Below, in pieces: positions 25,555 through 34,667 of a stretch of DNA of 49,367 bases (the stretch's first letter is position 1; each line of letters starts with the position of its first letter). The stretch covers positions 1-49,367 of the forward strand of contig QHXW01000413.1 of assembly GCA_003223115.1 (NCBI GenBank). The letters are read 5' to 3'. The translations under genes and the position numbers were made by a program. This DNA is from Acidobacteriota bacterium (lineage in GTDB: Bacteria; Acidobacteriota; Terriglobia; Bryobacterales; Bryobacteraceae). A model generated the notes under the pieces. It did not search any database and was not told the origin of the DNA. It was given only the letters and a program-made list of their open reading frames with translations.

Positions 25555-26793
25555 GTGCCGCGGCTCCCGTTTTTTCCTCTGATTTTTTTCGCCTTCACCG
25601 GCCTGGTTGGCGCGGACACCGTTCTGGTGTTGCCGTTCTTCAATCAGTCCGATTCGCGAAATATCGATTGGATCGGTGAAAGTATCGCCGAAACCATCCG
25701 GGAATCTCTGGCGTCACGCGGCGTCTTGATGCTGTCACGGGACGACCGGGTGGAGGGATATCGCCGGTTATCGATTCGCCAGAACGCCGTACTGACCCAT
25801 GCCACCATTATCAAGCTCGGCGAGGCATTGGATGCGGATCAGGTGATTTATGGAACCTACGGTCTGACTGCGGCCCGCAAGTCAGAAACGGGCTCGCGCG
25901 AACAGGCGCAGCCCGCGTCTGGAGCGGCGGAGTCTTCTGTGTCGCCACGCGACTCGCTGGGCATCAGTGCACGCATCCTGGACCTCAAAAGGAGTCACCT
26001 GGGCCCGGAATCCAAGGAACTCGGCGCGCTCGAAGACCTGGCATCGCTCGAGACGCACCTGGCGTGGCAGTGTCTTGAATCGCTCGAGCCCAAGACCGCT
26101 CCGTCGGAACAGGAATTCCGACGCGACCGTCCTGCGCTCCGGCTGGATGCCGTCGAAAACTACATTCGCGGTCTGCTGGCTTCCTCAGATGAACAGAAGC
26201 ATCGCCTGTTCACTCAGGCGGCCCGGCTCGACCCTCGTTTTTCCGAGCCGAACTTCCAGCTCGGCAAGATGGCTTGGAACAGAAAAGACTACCGCGTGGC
26301 GCAGGATTGGCTGCAAAAGGTCATCCGCACCGACTCGCATTATTATGAGGCCATGTTCCTGCTGGGACTGTGCCGTTACAATACCGGCGATTTCGGAGGC
26401 GCTGAAAAGGCGTTTCAGATCGTAGCCACCGCGGTTCCGTTGAACGAAGTACTCAATGATCTGGGCGCCGCGGAGTCACGCCTGCGTTCGTCCAGCGCTC
26501 TCGAGAATTTTCGCAAGGCTCTCGAGGGCGACGCCACTGATCCCGATTATCATTTCAACGTCGGATATGCCCTCTGGAAACAGGGAGATTACACGCAGGC
26601 GGCGGAGAGCTTTCGAGCGGTGCTCGACCGGAATCCGGAAGATAGCGAAGCCGTACTGTTCCTGGGGCGTTGCCTCAAAAGCGACGGCCAGCGCGTGCGT
26701 GACCCGAAAAGCGAAGGCCGGGAGCGGCTGAAGCTCAATTTCGAAGAGATGGCCTACCGGCAGCTCAAAGCCGAGCTGGACCCCAAACACTAG
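25555..26793 (+). CDS. exported protein, FlgO/TolB-like N-domain plus TPR repeats
   Basis: The GTG at 25555 opens a signal peptide (MPRLPFFPLIFFAFTGLVGA). Residues 22-110 (VLVLPFFNQSDSRNIDWIGE, SIAETIRESLASRGVLMLSR, then GEALDADQVIYGTYGLT) resemble the FlgO/TolB-N-like domain. That domain is a beta-alpha fold in outer-membrane or periplasmic proteins that sense or scaffold. After a linker and AVENYIRGLLASSDEQKHRL, five or so TPR units follow (ARLDPRFSEPNFQLGKMAWN, FRKALEGDATDPDYHFNVGY, and similar). The combination is common in Acidobacteriota. The substrate or partner is not known. The start of the decayed RR-GGDEF gene follows 93 bp later. Confidence 0.75.
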   Translation: MPRLPFFPLIFFAFTGLVGADTVLVLPFFNQSDSRNIDWIGESIAETIRESLASRGVLMLSRDDRVEGYRRLSIRQNAVLTHATIIKLGEALDADQVIYGTYGLTAARKSETGSREQAQPASGAAESSVSPRDSLGISARILDLKRSHLGPESKELGALEDLASLETHLAWQCLESLEPKTAPSEQEFRRDRPALRLDAVENYIRGLLASSDEQKHRLFTQAARLDPRFSEPNFQLGKMAWNRKDYRVAQDWLQKVIRTDSHYYEAMFLLGLCRYNTGDFGGAEKAFQIVATAVPLNEVLNDLGAAESRLRSSSALENFRKALEGDATDPDYHFNVGYALWKQGDYTQAAESFRAVLDRNPEDSEAVLFLGRCLKSDGQRVRDPKSEGRERLKLNFEEMAYRQLKAELDPKH

Positions 26794-26886
26794 AACGTTT
26801 AATGACCCGCTCAAGTTTCCTCGCACGGCTGCCGATATAAGACTCAGGAGAACCCCTGAGGTTTCTCTACAGAGGAGTCGCCGCGC

Positions 26887-27879
26887 TTGAGAGCTCTGAT
26901 TGCTGAAGACAATGGCGAGCGTCCGCCAGGTGCTGGAACGCATGCTGGTCAAGTGGAAATACGAAGTGGAGCTGGCGGCCGACGGAAATCACGCCTGGGA
27001 GATTCTGAATGGTGACGACCCTCCCCGGCTGGCCCTGCTGGACTGGATGATGCCGGGGATGGATGGGGTCGAAATTTGCCGCCAAATTCGGGCTCAAGCC
27101 AAGGAGCCTTACATTTACATCCTGCTGCTCACGGCTAAGGATTCCCAAGAGGAACTGGTGGAAGGCATGGAAGCGGGCGCCGACGACTACCTCATCCAAC
27201 CCGTGAAGAGTCAGGAACTCGGGGTCCGTCCCCGCGCTGGACACCGGATTCTCGATCTGCAAGAGGAACTCATCCGGCCCGCGAAGCATTAGGCCCTACA
27301 GGCCACGCGAGATGCGTTGACGGAGATGTGGAACCGCAGCGCGATGTTTGAGATCCTGACGCGTGAGATCGAGCGGTCCAAGCGCGAATCCACTCTTTCC
27401 GTCATCATGGCCGACCTGGATCATTTCAATTCAAGCAAGTCAATGACACTCTGGGTCATACGGCCGGTGATGCAGTGCTACGTGAAGCCGGGCGCCGAAT
27501 GGTCTCCTCCATCCGTCCTTATGACTCCGCTTGCCGCTACGGGGAGAAGAATTCCTGATGGTGCCGTCGGGCTGCGACGTCGATGGCGCAGTGGCGCGAG
27601 CCGAAACCCATCCGCCTCGCCCTGGCAGCAGAGCCATTTCGACTCAGGGAGGGCTCAATCGATGTCACCCGTAGTCTGGGTGTGGCGTCGACGACAGCGC
27701 CAGGCGGTATCGAAGCGGACTGCGTGATTCGCGAAGCAGACGAAGCGCTCGATCAAGCCAAACACGATGGGCGAAATCGCGTCGAGCGTTCGCTCACCAT
27801 GACGCCGTCGTTTCCCGTTACTGTGTCCCGCGAAATCCGTAATCCGCGCCACAGCAATTCAAGTGACGTGCTAGCCTAG
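26887..27879 (+). pseudogene. response regulator-GGDEF protein, five lesions
   Basis: Read in pieces, this is a receiver plus diguanylate cyclase. From TTG 26887 it reads LRALIAEDN. A two-base loss near 26914 shifts it into ASVRQVLERMLVKWKYEVEL and on to LALLDWMMPGMDGVEICRQI (phospho-acceptor Asp). The conserved Lys in LIQPVKSQEL follows. TAG at 27290-27292 interrupts KH-ALQATRDALT, where GAG or CAG is expected. At 27425-27434 TTCAA is duplicated; one copy gives [16 protein letters not shown]. At 27541-27544 one G is missing from the GGEEF codons, giving ACRYGGEEFLMV once restored. At 27607-27609 there is one extra C. The end, EADEALDQAKHDGRNRVER, is the normal GGDEF tail. Net correction gives 330 codons. 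GGDEF proteins make cyclic di-GMP; this one cannot. Confidence 0.85.
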
Positions 27880-27932
27880 GGGACGTGCCGGCGCCGCCTT
27901 CATTTTTTCGCGAGCGGATTCCCTTCTGACCG

Positions 27933-28910
27933 ATGCTGCGCGTTCTCGCCGCCTCGCTAGCTCTTGTCTGTTATGGCTGCGGCCATATCGGCGAGCCGCT
28001 GCCGCCTGCGCTCAATATTCCTGTGGGTGTCAGGGACCTTTCCGCGATCGAACGCGGTCCGGAAATTCTCGTTCGTTTCACGCTTCCCACTCAAACCACC
28101 GACGGACTGCCCATCAAAGAATTTGGCGAAATCGAATTGCGCGTAGGACCCGCCCAACAGGCTCCGTTCAGTCTCGCCAACTGGATTGCGGACGCCAAAG
28201 TCATTTCCGGTGTGCCCGCTGATCAATCTGCGGTCGAGTACGCCTTTCCCGCGGCGGAGTGGATCGGACGTGATGTGGTGATTGGAGTCAGAGTGCCCGG
28301 GGCTAAGCGACGAGCGTCGGCCTGGTCGAATCTGGTGACTCTCACCGTAGGGCCGCCCCTTGAGCAACCCACCGCGCTGGCTGCCACCGACGTTCCTCAA
28401 GGCGTCCGAGTGACCTGGAACGGATCGGCGCCGCGCTATCGCGTCTACCGCCGCGTTGAGGGCCAGGAAGAAGCCACTCAGATTGCCGAAACTGAGCGCC
28501 CTGAGCATGTAGACGCTCACACCGAATACGGCAAGACCTTTCGCTACTCCGTGCGGGGAATCCGCATGAGTGGTGATGTTCGGTCTGAGAGCCAAAGATC
28601 CCTTGAAATCGAGGTCACGCCGAAGGACAGTTTTGCGCCAGCGGTACCTGGAGGTTTGACCGTGGTAACGTCCACGGGTTCGATCGAACTGGTCTGGGAT
28701 CGTAATGACGAAGCAGATCTGGCCGGCTATCGCGTCTACAGGGCCGAAGGATCGGGTGAGTTCCAGCACCTGGCGGATACCCAGGAAGCTCCGAGCTATG
28801 GCGACCGGAAGATCGAACCGGGAAAGAAGTATCGATACGCCGTATCGGCGTTCGATAGGAACGCGAACGAAAGCGCGAAATCAGCCCCGGTTGAAGCGAC
28901 GGCTCCTTGA
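27933..28910 (+). CDS. fibronectin type III-domain lipoprotein-like protein
   Basis: The 325-residue protein has a hydrophobic N-terminus (MLRVLAASLALVCYGCG) ending in a possible lipobox Cys, although Y-G-C is a poor match. Three beta-sandwich segments follow. The last two are clearly Fn3: QPTALAATDVPQGVRVTWNG with PRYRVYRRVEGQEEATQIAE, then VPGGLTVVTSTGSIELVWDR with DLAGYRVYRAEGSGEFQHLA and GKKYRYAVSAFDRNANESAK. Fn3 modules in bacterial exported proteins usually bind carbohydrate or other surface ligands. It is an acidobacterial-style lipoprotein with no catalytic motif. No operon partner is clear: the broken GGDEF gene precedes it and an aldo/keto reductase follows after 112 bp. Confidence 0.75.
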   Translation: MLRVLAASLALVCYGCGHIGEPLPPALNIPVGVRDLSAIERGPEILVRFTLPTQTTDGLPIKEFGEIELRVGPAQQAPFSLANWIADAKVISGVPADQSAVEYAFPAAEWIGRDVVIGVRVPGAKRRASAWSNLVTLTVGPPLEQPTALAATDVPQGVRVTWNGSAPRYRVYRRVEGQEEATQIAETERPEHVDAHTEYGKTFRYSVRGIRMSGDVRSESQRSLEIEVTPKDSFAPAVPGGLTVVTSTGSIELVWDRNDEADLAGYRVYRAEGSGEFQHLADTQEAPSYGDRKIEPGKKYRYAVSAFDRNANESAKSAPVEATAP

Positions 28911-29022
28911 TAACATTTGCATGAGACTCCGCCCGGCGGCCCCCCGTGAGCAGGATCCGGCAAATTGACGGTACCGGGGGTTCGAGTTTAGAGTAAGACA
29001 AATCCGAGAGGAGTTTGAGCCC

Positions 29023-30051
29023 ATGCAAAATCCCAGTTCCCGCCGAGACTTTGTGAGAGAGGCAACAGTTGCGGCTTCGGTGGCCGCTCTAGCCGACCAG
29101 ATCATTGCGCAGACCTCCAGTGCATCGGCTACCGGGATACCCACCCGCGTACTGGGCCGCACGAGCCAGCGTGTCTCGATCGTGGCTTTAGGCGGCTGGC
29201 ATATCGGCGTGCTCAAGGACGAGGACGAAGCCGTTCGCATTATGCATGCCGCCATCGACGAAGGCATCAATTTTTTCGACAACGCGTGGGATTATCATGA
29301 CGGCCACGCCGAAGAAATCATGGGTAAAGCGCTGGCCATGGATAACCGCCGCCACAAAGTATTCCTCATGACTAAGAATTGCGAGCGCGATTACGCAGGA
29401 TCGAAAAAATGTCTGGAAGATAGCCTGCGGCGGCTGCGCACAGATCATCTGGACCTATGGCAATTTCACGAACTTGTCTATGATAACGATCCGGACTGGA
29501 TCTTCGAGAAGGGTGGTATCAAGGCTGCGCTCGAGGCACAGAAAGACGGAAAGGTGCGTTTCATTGGGTTCACCGGCCACAAAGATCCTCGGATTCACCT
29601 CAAGATGCTTTCCAAACCGCACGACTGGGACACCGCGCAGATGCCCATCAACATCATGGACGCGCAGTATCGCAGTTTTCAGCACGAGGTGATTCCCGTG
29701 TGCCTCGAGAAGAATGTCGGTGTCATCGGCATGAAAGGCTTGGCTGGAGGTGATCCGCAGGGCACGCTGCCCGGCAAAGCCGGACTCCCGGTTGAGGATT
29801 GCTACCGTTACTGCCTGAGCCAGCCGGTTACGGCACAGGTGATGGGCATCAGGTCGCTCGATCAACTCAAGCAAAACGTAGCGTTGGCGCGCAATTTCAA
29901 AGCCATGAGCGCCGAGGAGAAAAACGCGCTGCTGGCCCAGACCAAAGAGGTGGCCACCGATGGACGCTACGAACTCTTCAAGAGCAGCAAGGCATTCGAC
30001 AGCCCGCACCATCGCCGCCAGCATGGATTTGGCGTTGAACTGGCGGGGTAG
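29023..30051 (+). CDS. aldo/keto reductase, Tat-exported
   Basis: A GAGAGGAG site precedes ATG 29023. The 342-residue protein opens with a twin-arginine signal (SRRDFVREATVAASVAALAD). An aldo/keto reductase barrel follows: GRTSQRVSIVALGGWHIG, NFFDNAWDYHDGHAEEIMGK (Asp and Tyr of the tetrad), VFLMTKNCERDY (Lys), DHLDLWQFHEL (His), and GVIGMKGLAGGDPQG. The C-terminal NADPH-binding R-S-x-x-x-L is visible as MGIRSLDQLKQN. The family reduces carbonyls with NADPH. Export of a cofactor-loaded enzyme by Tat fits, because Tat moves folded proteins. The physiological substrate is unknown. Confidence 0.87.
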   Translation: MQNPSSRRDFVREATVAASVAALADQIIAQTSSASATGIPTRVLGRTSQRVSIVALGGWHIGVLKDEDEAVRIMHAAIDEGINFFDNAWDYHDGHAEEIMGKALAMDNRRHKVFLMTKNCERDYAGSKKCLEDSLRRLRTDHLDLWQFHELVYDNDPDWIFEKGGIKAALEAQKDGKVRFIGFTGHKDPRIHLKMLSKPHDWDTAQMPINIMDAQYRSFQHEVIPVCLEKNVGVIGMKGLAGGDPQGTLPGKAGLPVEDCYRYCLSQPVTAQVMGIRSLDQLKQNVALARNFKAMSAEEKNALLAQTKEVATDGRYELFKSSKAFDSPHHRRQHGFGVELAG

Positions 30052-30092
30052 GGCGGCGCGCGGGCGCCGGACAGCGCGTTCGCCCGGTGAAG

Positions 30093-30680
30093 CTATACCG
30101 GTACGCCCACGCGCCAGAGCAAATATCCGATCGCCTGGCGCACATAGAGCCATCGCTCGCGCCAGTGATCCGCCGATCGTGTCGACCAGGGCGAGCCGTA
30201 AGCCGTGATGCCGCGTGACTCGAGCATCTTCTTCACACGGAAAATATGGTAGCCGTCGCTGACGACGATGCAGGACTTCAGCTCCATGCGGCGCATGATT
30301 TCGGCTGCCGCCGCGATTGAGTACACGGTGCTTTCGCCTTCACGCTCCACGATGATGGCTTCCGAGGGCACGCCGCGCGTCACCAGATACAATTGGCCCA
30401 CGCCGCCTTCGGTGTAGACCGGGTCGCCGCCAGCGCCTCCCGTGGTGAGAATGTGCGGAGCCAAGCCTCGCTGGTACAGTTCTAGAGCGTGGTCCAGCCG
30501 TGCGCGCAATACCGGCGACGGCCGGCCGCGATACTCCGCGGCGCCCAGCACCAGGATGACATCGGCAGAGCGGGCTTCGTCTACTTTAGCCTGGCGCGCA
30601 ACCTCGGCCGAGACGTAGGCCGCCGCGATCGCAAAAGCGACTACCGCCATCACCGCCACTGTGCCAAGCGCGCGTTTCAT
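30093..30680 (-). CDS. YdcF/SanA-like DUF218 protein
   Basis: This 195-residue protein has one N-terminal transmembrane helix (ALGTVAVMAVVAFAIAAAYV). A DUF218 domain follows: ADVILVLGAAEYRGRPSPVL, LDHALELYQRGLAPHILTTG with GAGGDP, VEREGESTVYSIAAAAEIMR, then SCIVVSDGYHIFRVKKMLES. The family is implicated in vancomycin sensitivity (SanA) and in envelope or lipid-carrier metabolism (ElyC); the catalytic role is unsettled. It is convergent with the aldo/keto reductase (41 bp apart). Its start lies 94 bp from the divergent SpoU gene. Confidence 0.85.
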   Translation of the reverse strand: MKRALGTVAVMAVVAFAIAAAYVSAEVARQAKVDEARSADVILVLGAAEYRGRPSPVLRARLDHALELYQRGLAPHILTTGGAGGDPVYTEGGVGQLYLVTRGVPSEAIIVEREGESTVYSIAAAAEIMRRMELKSCIVVSDGYHIFRVKKMLESRGITAYGSPWSTRSADHWRERWLYVRQAIGYLLWRVGVPV

Positions 30681-30774
30681 CGCTCTATTACTGTATTTTC
30701 GCCGGATTCGAGGCCTTAAGGATCTGCGCTATTCTGAACTGAACATTGTAAAGGACGGGCGCGCAACCGTCGCT

Positions 30775-31581
30775 ATGCCGAAGGTCGAAACTGTTTCCAG
30801 CCCCGCGAATCCACTACTCAAAGCGGTGCGTAAAGCCGTGATGGGGGGCGGCTTGACGGCGGAAGGCCTGTGTGTCGCGGAATCTTTTCATTTGCTGGAC
30901 GAGGCCCTGCGCAGCCGGTGTGCGGTGAAAATCGTCATCGCGGCGCAATCGGCACAGTCCGAAGTAGAAGCGCGCCTCGGGCATTCTGTGGACACGCGCC
31001 TGGTGGTGCTTCCCGACAAGCTGTTCGAGGGGCTGGCCGCAACCGAATCCACACAGGGCGTCATGGCGCTGGTTACACTGCCTTCCTGGAACGTCGACGA
31101 CCTCTTCGAAGGCCGCAGCCTGGTGGTTGTTCTGGACGGTGTGCAGGACCCCGGCAATGCCGGGGCAATCGTACGCGCGGCTGAAGCGTTCGGCGCGACG
31201 GGCGTGTTGTTTCTGAAAGGCACGGTCAATCCCTTTAACCCGAAAACCCTACGCGCATCGGCGGGATCGCTGTTTCGCGTGCCGTTCGTATATGGCATCG
31301 ATTCCGCGCAGACCCGCGAGATCCTGACGCGGCCGGAACTGGCCCTCTATGCGAGCGTGCCCCGGAGATCGGCAAACCACGTAAAGACGCTCGGCGACGC
31401 GGACCTGACGCATCCATTCGCCGTGATTATCGGGAGCGAGGGACACGGTGTCAGCGAAGCGTCCTTCTTGAACGCGATTTCTCTCAGCATCCCCACCAAG
31501 GGTGTCGAATCGCTAAACGCAGCCATGGCAGCCTCGATCATTCTCTACGAAGCGCAGCGCCAAAGGTCGGTCCAATCGTGA
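30775..31581 (+). CDS. SpoU/TrmH-family RNA 2'-O-methyltransferase
   Basis: I start at ATG 30775 (MPKVETVSSPANPLLKAVRK), which aligns with the substrate-binding N-domain of the family; the frame extends upstream without coding character. The 268-residue protein has motif 1 (LVVVLDGVQDPGNAGAIVRA), motif 2 (PFAVIIGSEGHGVSE) and motif 3 (SIPTKGVESLNAAMAASIIL), the three SpoU motifs forming the trefoil-knot SAM site. G-S-E-G replaces the more common G-N-E-G. The middle Arg and Asn of motifs 1 and 3 are kept. It methylates ribose of tRNA or rRNA; which one cannot be said. It overlaps the GTG of rarA by 4 bp. Confidence 0.88.
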   Translation: MPKVETVSSPANPLLKAVRKAVMGGGLTAEGLCVAESFHLLDEALRSRCAVKIVIAAQSAQSEVEARLGHSVDTRLVVLPDKLFEGLAATESTQGVMALVTLPSWNVDDLFEGRSLVVVLDGVQDPGNAGAIVRAAEAFGATGVLFLKGTVNPFNPKTLRASAGSLFRVPFVYGIDSAQTREILTRPELALYASVPRRSANHVKTLGDADLTHPFAVIIGSEGHGVSEASFLNAISLSIPTKGVESLNAAMAASIILYEAQRQRSVQS

Positions 31582-32900
31582 GCCTGTTTGACATCTCGCC
31601 GCCCGATAGAAGCCGTACTGACAAGCGCCGTCCGCTGGCTGACCGCATGCGTCCGGACACGCTCGAACAATACGTCGGCCAGGAACACATTCTCCGGCCG
31701 GGCAAGCCCTTGCGGGTGCAAATTGAGCGCGACCAATTGAGCTCGCTTATCCTGTGGGGTCCGCCCGGGGTAGGGAAGACCACTCTGGCCCGGTTGATCG
31801 CGCACCTGGCGGATTGCGAATTTGTTTCCTACAGCGCCGTGCTCAGCGGCATCAAGGAAATCAAGGCCGTGATGGTGGACGCCGAGCGGCTGCGCTCAAC
31901 CGGACGCCGCACCATCGTGTTCATCGATGAGATCCACCGCTTCAATAAGGCGCAGCAGGACGCGTTTCTACCCTATGTCGAACATGGCGACATCATCCTG
32001 ATCGGCGCGACGACCGAGAACCCATCCTTCGAAGTGATCTCGGCGCTGCTCTCGCGGTCAAAGGTGTACGCGCTGCGGCCGCTCACCGTGGAGGAGATCA
32101 AGGAATTGCTGCGGCGGGCGCTGGCGGATAAAGAGCACGGCCTGGGCGATCTCGAAATCAAAGCGCCGGATGACTTGCTCGAACAGATTGCGGTGATGGC
32201 CAGCGGAGATGCGCGGTCCGCGTACAACACGCTCGAAGCCGCGGTAGCCGCATCGCCCGCAAAACAGCTCTCGAAACAGGCGGTCGAAGACGCCATGCAG
32301 CGCAAGGTGCTGCTGTACGACAAATCCGGAGAAGAGCACTTTAACTTGATCTCGGCGCTGCACAAATCCGTGCGTTCGAGTGATGCGGACGCGGTGCTCT
32401 ACTGGCTGGCGCGCATGCTCGAGGCCGGCGAGGATCGTTTGTATGTTGCGCGGCGCCTGGTGCGCATGGCCATCGAGGACATCGGCCTGGCTGATCCGCG
32501 CGCGCTCGAGCAATCCATCGCGGCCATGCAGGCTGTGCATTTTCTCGGCACCCCGGAAGGTGATCTGGCACTGGCGCAGGCGGCCATCTATCTCGCTATG
32601 GCTCCCAAATCCGACGCTGCATACCGCGCGCTCGACCTGGTGCACGAAGATGTGCAGCAAACCATCGCCGAGCCTGTTCCCCTGCATCTGCGCAACGCGC
32701 CCACGCCGTTGATGAAACAGTTTGGCTACGCCCAAGGCTACCAGCACGCGCATCGGTTCGAGAATGCTATCCCCAATATGGAATGCCTGCCGCCTTCGCT
32801 CGCAGGCAAGCGTTATTACTTTCCCACGGACCGCGGTTTGGAGAAACGCATCGCCGAACGGCTGGACGAGATCCGGCGCGCAAAAAGGAAAGAGTCGTAG
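31578..32900 (+). CDS. rarA: replication-associated recombination protein A (AAA+ ATPase)
   Basis: The GTG at 31578 overlaps the TGA of the SpoU gene. The 440-residue protein has [20 protein letters not shown], the Walker A GPPGVGKT (residues 61-68), Walker [21 protein letters not shown], sensor 1 [15 protein letters not shown] and an arginine-finger region [11 protein letters not shown]. The C-terminal MgsA domain holds [20 protein letters not shown] and [17 protein letters not shown]. RarA acts at stalled replication forks with SSB. Length and motifs are normal. Confidence 0.95.
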   Translation: MSLFDISPPDRSRTDKRRPLADRMRPDTLEQYVGQEHILRPGKPLRVQIERDQLSSLILWGPPGVGKTTLARLIAHLADCEFVSYSAVLSGIKEIKAVMVDAERLRSTGRRTIVFIDEIHRFNKAQQDAFLPYVEHGDIILIGATTENPSFEVISALLSRSKVYALRPLTVEEIKELLRRALADKEHGLGDLEIKAPDDLLEQIAVMASGDARSAYNTLEAAVAASPAKQLSKQAVEDAMQRKVLLYDKSGEEHFNLISALHKSVRSSDADAVLYWLARMLEAGEDRLYVARRLVRMAIEDIGLADPRALEQSIAAMQAVHFLGTPEGDLALAQAAIYLAMAPKSDAAYRALDLVHEDVQQTIAEPVPLHLRNAPTPLMKQFGYAQGYQHAHRFENAIPNMECLPPSLAGKRYYFPTDRGLEKRIAERLDEIRRAKRKES

Positions 32901-33007
32901 CCTACGAGCGCGCCTGGCTTGGTCGAGACCTTGCCGTGTGCCGGCGCAGCCTTTCCGGCCTGCAGCAGAACGTGCCGTTTGGGCCGGCGTCCGCGTAGAA
33001 TCTTGAG

Positions 33008-34648
33008 ATGAACTTTCGAGTGCTTATCTCACTGGCGCTGCTGGCTCTTCCGGCGGCTTTTGGCCAACAGCACGCCCACTCGCCTGAATCCGCGCGGCAG
33101 GCCACTCTGATGACCGGCTTAGGCGAGGTTCACCACGCGGTATCGACGAAAAATCCGGAAGCCCAGCGCTTCTTCGATCAAGGCTTGGCCCTGATCTATG
33201 GCTTCAATCACGAAGAAGCTCTGCGGTCATTCCAGCGCGCCGCGGATTTGGATTCCGAGTGCGCTATGGCTTACTGGGGAATTGCCCTCGCCGTTGGGCC
33301 GAATTACAACGATGCCGAGCCTGATCTCAAGCGTGAAAAGACCGCCTGGGATGCCATTCACAAAGCCCATTCGCTCGGGGCGCAAGCGACCGAGCCCGAG
33401 CGCGCTTATATCGACGCACTCGAGAAACGTTATTCGGGCGAGCCGAAATCGGACCTAGAGAAACTCGCCGTGAATTACAAGAACGCCATGAGCGAGCTGG
33501 CGAAGCGCTATCCCGACGATCTCGATGCCGCTACGCTCTACGCCGAAAGCGCCATGGACCTTCACCCCTGGCAGCTCTGGAGCGCCGATGGCAAACCGGC
33601 TGAAGGAACCGAAGAGATTGTGGCCACGCTGCAGTCGGTTTTGAAGCGCGATCCGCACCACACCGGCGCGAATCATTTCTACATCCATGCCGTCGAAGCC
33701 TCGCCCCATCCCGGACAGGCGCTCGCGAGCGCGGACCGGCTGGCACAGCTCGCACCCGCCGCCGGCCACCTGGTTCACATGCCGGCTCACATCTACATGC
33801 GTACGGGCAACTATGACGGCGCCATGCGCAGCAACGAAAAAGCCGCGGAGGTGGATCGCAATTACATTCTCAGATTCAACGTGACCGGCATGTATCCGGC
33901 CATGTACTACAACCACAATCTCCACTTCCTGGCCATAGCCGCCGGCATCGAGGGCCGCTATGCGGATGCAACCCAAGCTGCTGCGGAACTCATCAAGAAT
34001 GCTTCGCCCCTGGTGAAGGAGATTCCGATGATGGCTTTTTTCCTTCCCACCCAGGAGCTGCTTTTGGTCCGATTTAGGCGTTGGGACGACATATTCAAGC
34101 TGCCGGAACCGGACAAAGCGGAGTTGTCCACGCATGCGTTGTGGCACTTCAGCCGGGGAATGGCTTCCGTTGGCACGCACAAACTCGACGATGCGGAAGC
34201 CGAACGCGACGCGTTGATGAAGGCCGCAGCGGAGGTTTCGGCGGACACGATGCTCGGTTTTAACCACTCAAGGGATCTGCTCAGCCTGGCCAGCCATCTG
34301 CTCGAAGGCCGTATCGCGCTGGCGCGCGTCCGCACGCAGGCGGCAGTGGAACATTTTCGCCAGGCCGCGGAAATTGAAGATAAGCTGCTTTACGATGAGC
34401 CTCCGGACTGGTTCATTCCAGCCCGCGAAGCGCTGGGGCATGCGCTGATGGTAACGGGCAATTACCGGGAAGCCGAGAAAGTGTTTCGGGAAGACCTGGT
34501 ACGCCACCCGGCGAGCGGGCGCTCAGTATTCGGGCTCTGGCAATGCCTTAAAGCCGATGGAAATAAAACTGAGGCGAAGCGGGCGGAAGCCGATTTCCGC
34601 GAGGCATGGAAACATGCGGACGTGAAATTGAGCTTGGACGATCTGTGA
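33008..34648 (+). CDS. exported TPR protein of unknown role
   Basis: The 546-residue protein has a signal peptide (MNFRVLISLALLALPAAFGQ) and TPR-like helical pairs through most of its length (AQRFFDQGLALIYGFNHEEA, LRSFQRAADLDSECAMAYWG, ALASADRLAQLAPAAGHLVH). The segments DPHHTGANHFYIHAVEASPH and GHLVHMPAHIYMRTGNYDGA are rich in His and recur in a family of exported proteins from Acidobacteriota, Bacteroidetes and Proteobacteria. The His clusters could bind metal; this is inference. No enzyme motif is visible. It follows rarA by about 107 bp and is convergent with fabH (19 bp apart). Confidence 0.78.
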   Translation: MNFRVLISLALLALPAAFGQQHAHSPESARQATLMTGLGEVHHAVSTKNPEAQRFFDQGLALIYGFNHEEALRSFQRAADLDSECAMAYWGIALAVGPNYNDAEPDLKREKTAWDAIHKAHSLGAQATEPERAYIDALEKRYSGEPKSDLEKLAVNYKNAMSELAKRYPDDLDAATLYAESAMDLHPWQLWSADGKPAEGTEEIVATLQSVLKRDPHHTGANHFYIHAVEASPHPGQALASADRLAQLAPAAGHLVHMPAHIYMRTGNYDGAMRSNEKAAEVDRNYILRFNVTGMYPAMYYNHNLHFLAIAAGIEGRYADATQAAAELIKNASPLVKEIPMMAFFLPTQELLLVRFRRWDDIFKLPEPDKAELSTHALWHFSRGMASVGTHKLDDAEAERDALMKAAAEVSADTMLGFNHSRDLLSLASHLLEGRIALARVRTQAAVEHFRQAAEIEDKLLYDEPPDWFIPAREALGHALMVTGNYREAEKVFREDLVRHPASGRSVFGLWQCLKADGNKTEAKRAEADFREAWKHADVKLSLDDL

Positions 34649-34667
34649 GCGGATTCAAGGTGCCGGG

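Noticed and set aside
33455-34267. Minus-strand frame of 270 codons antisense to the TPR gene
   Set aside because: It is a shadow of a signal-peptide-bearing TPR protein, with no motif.
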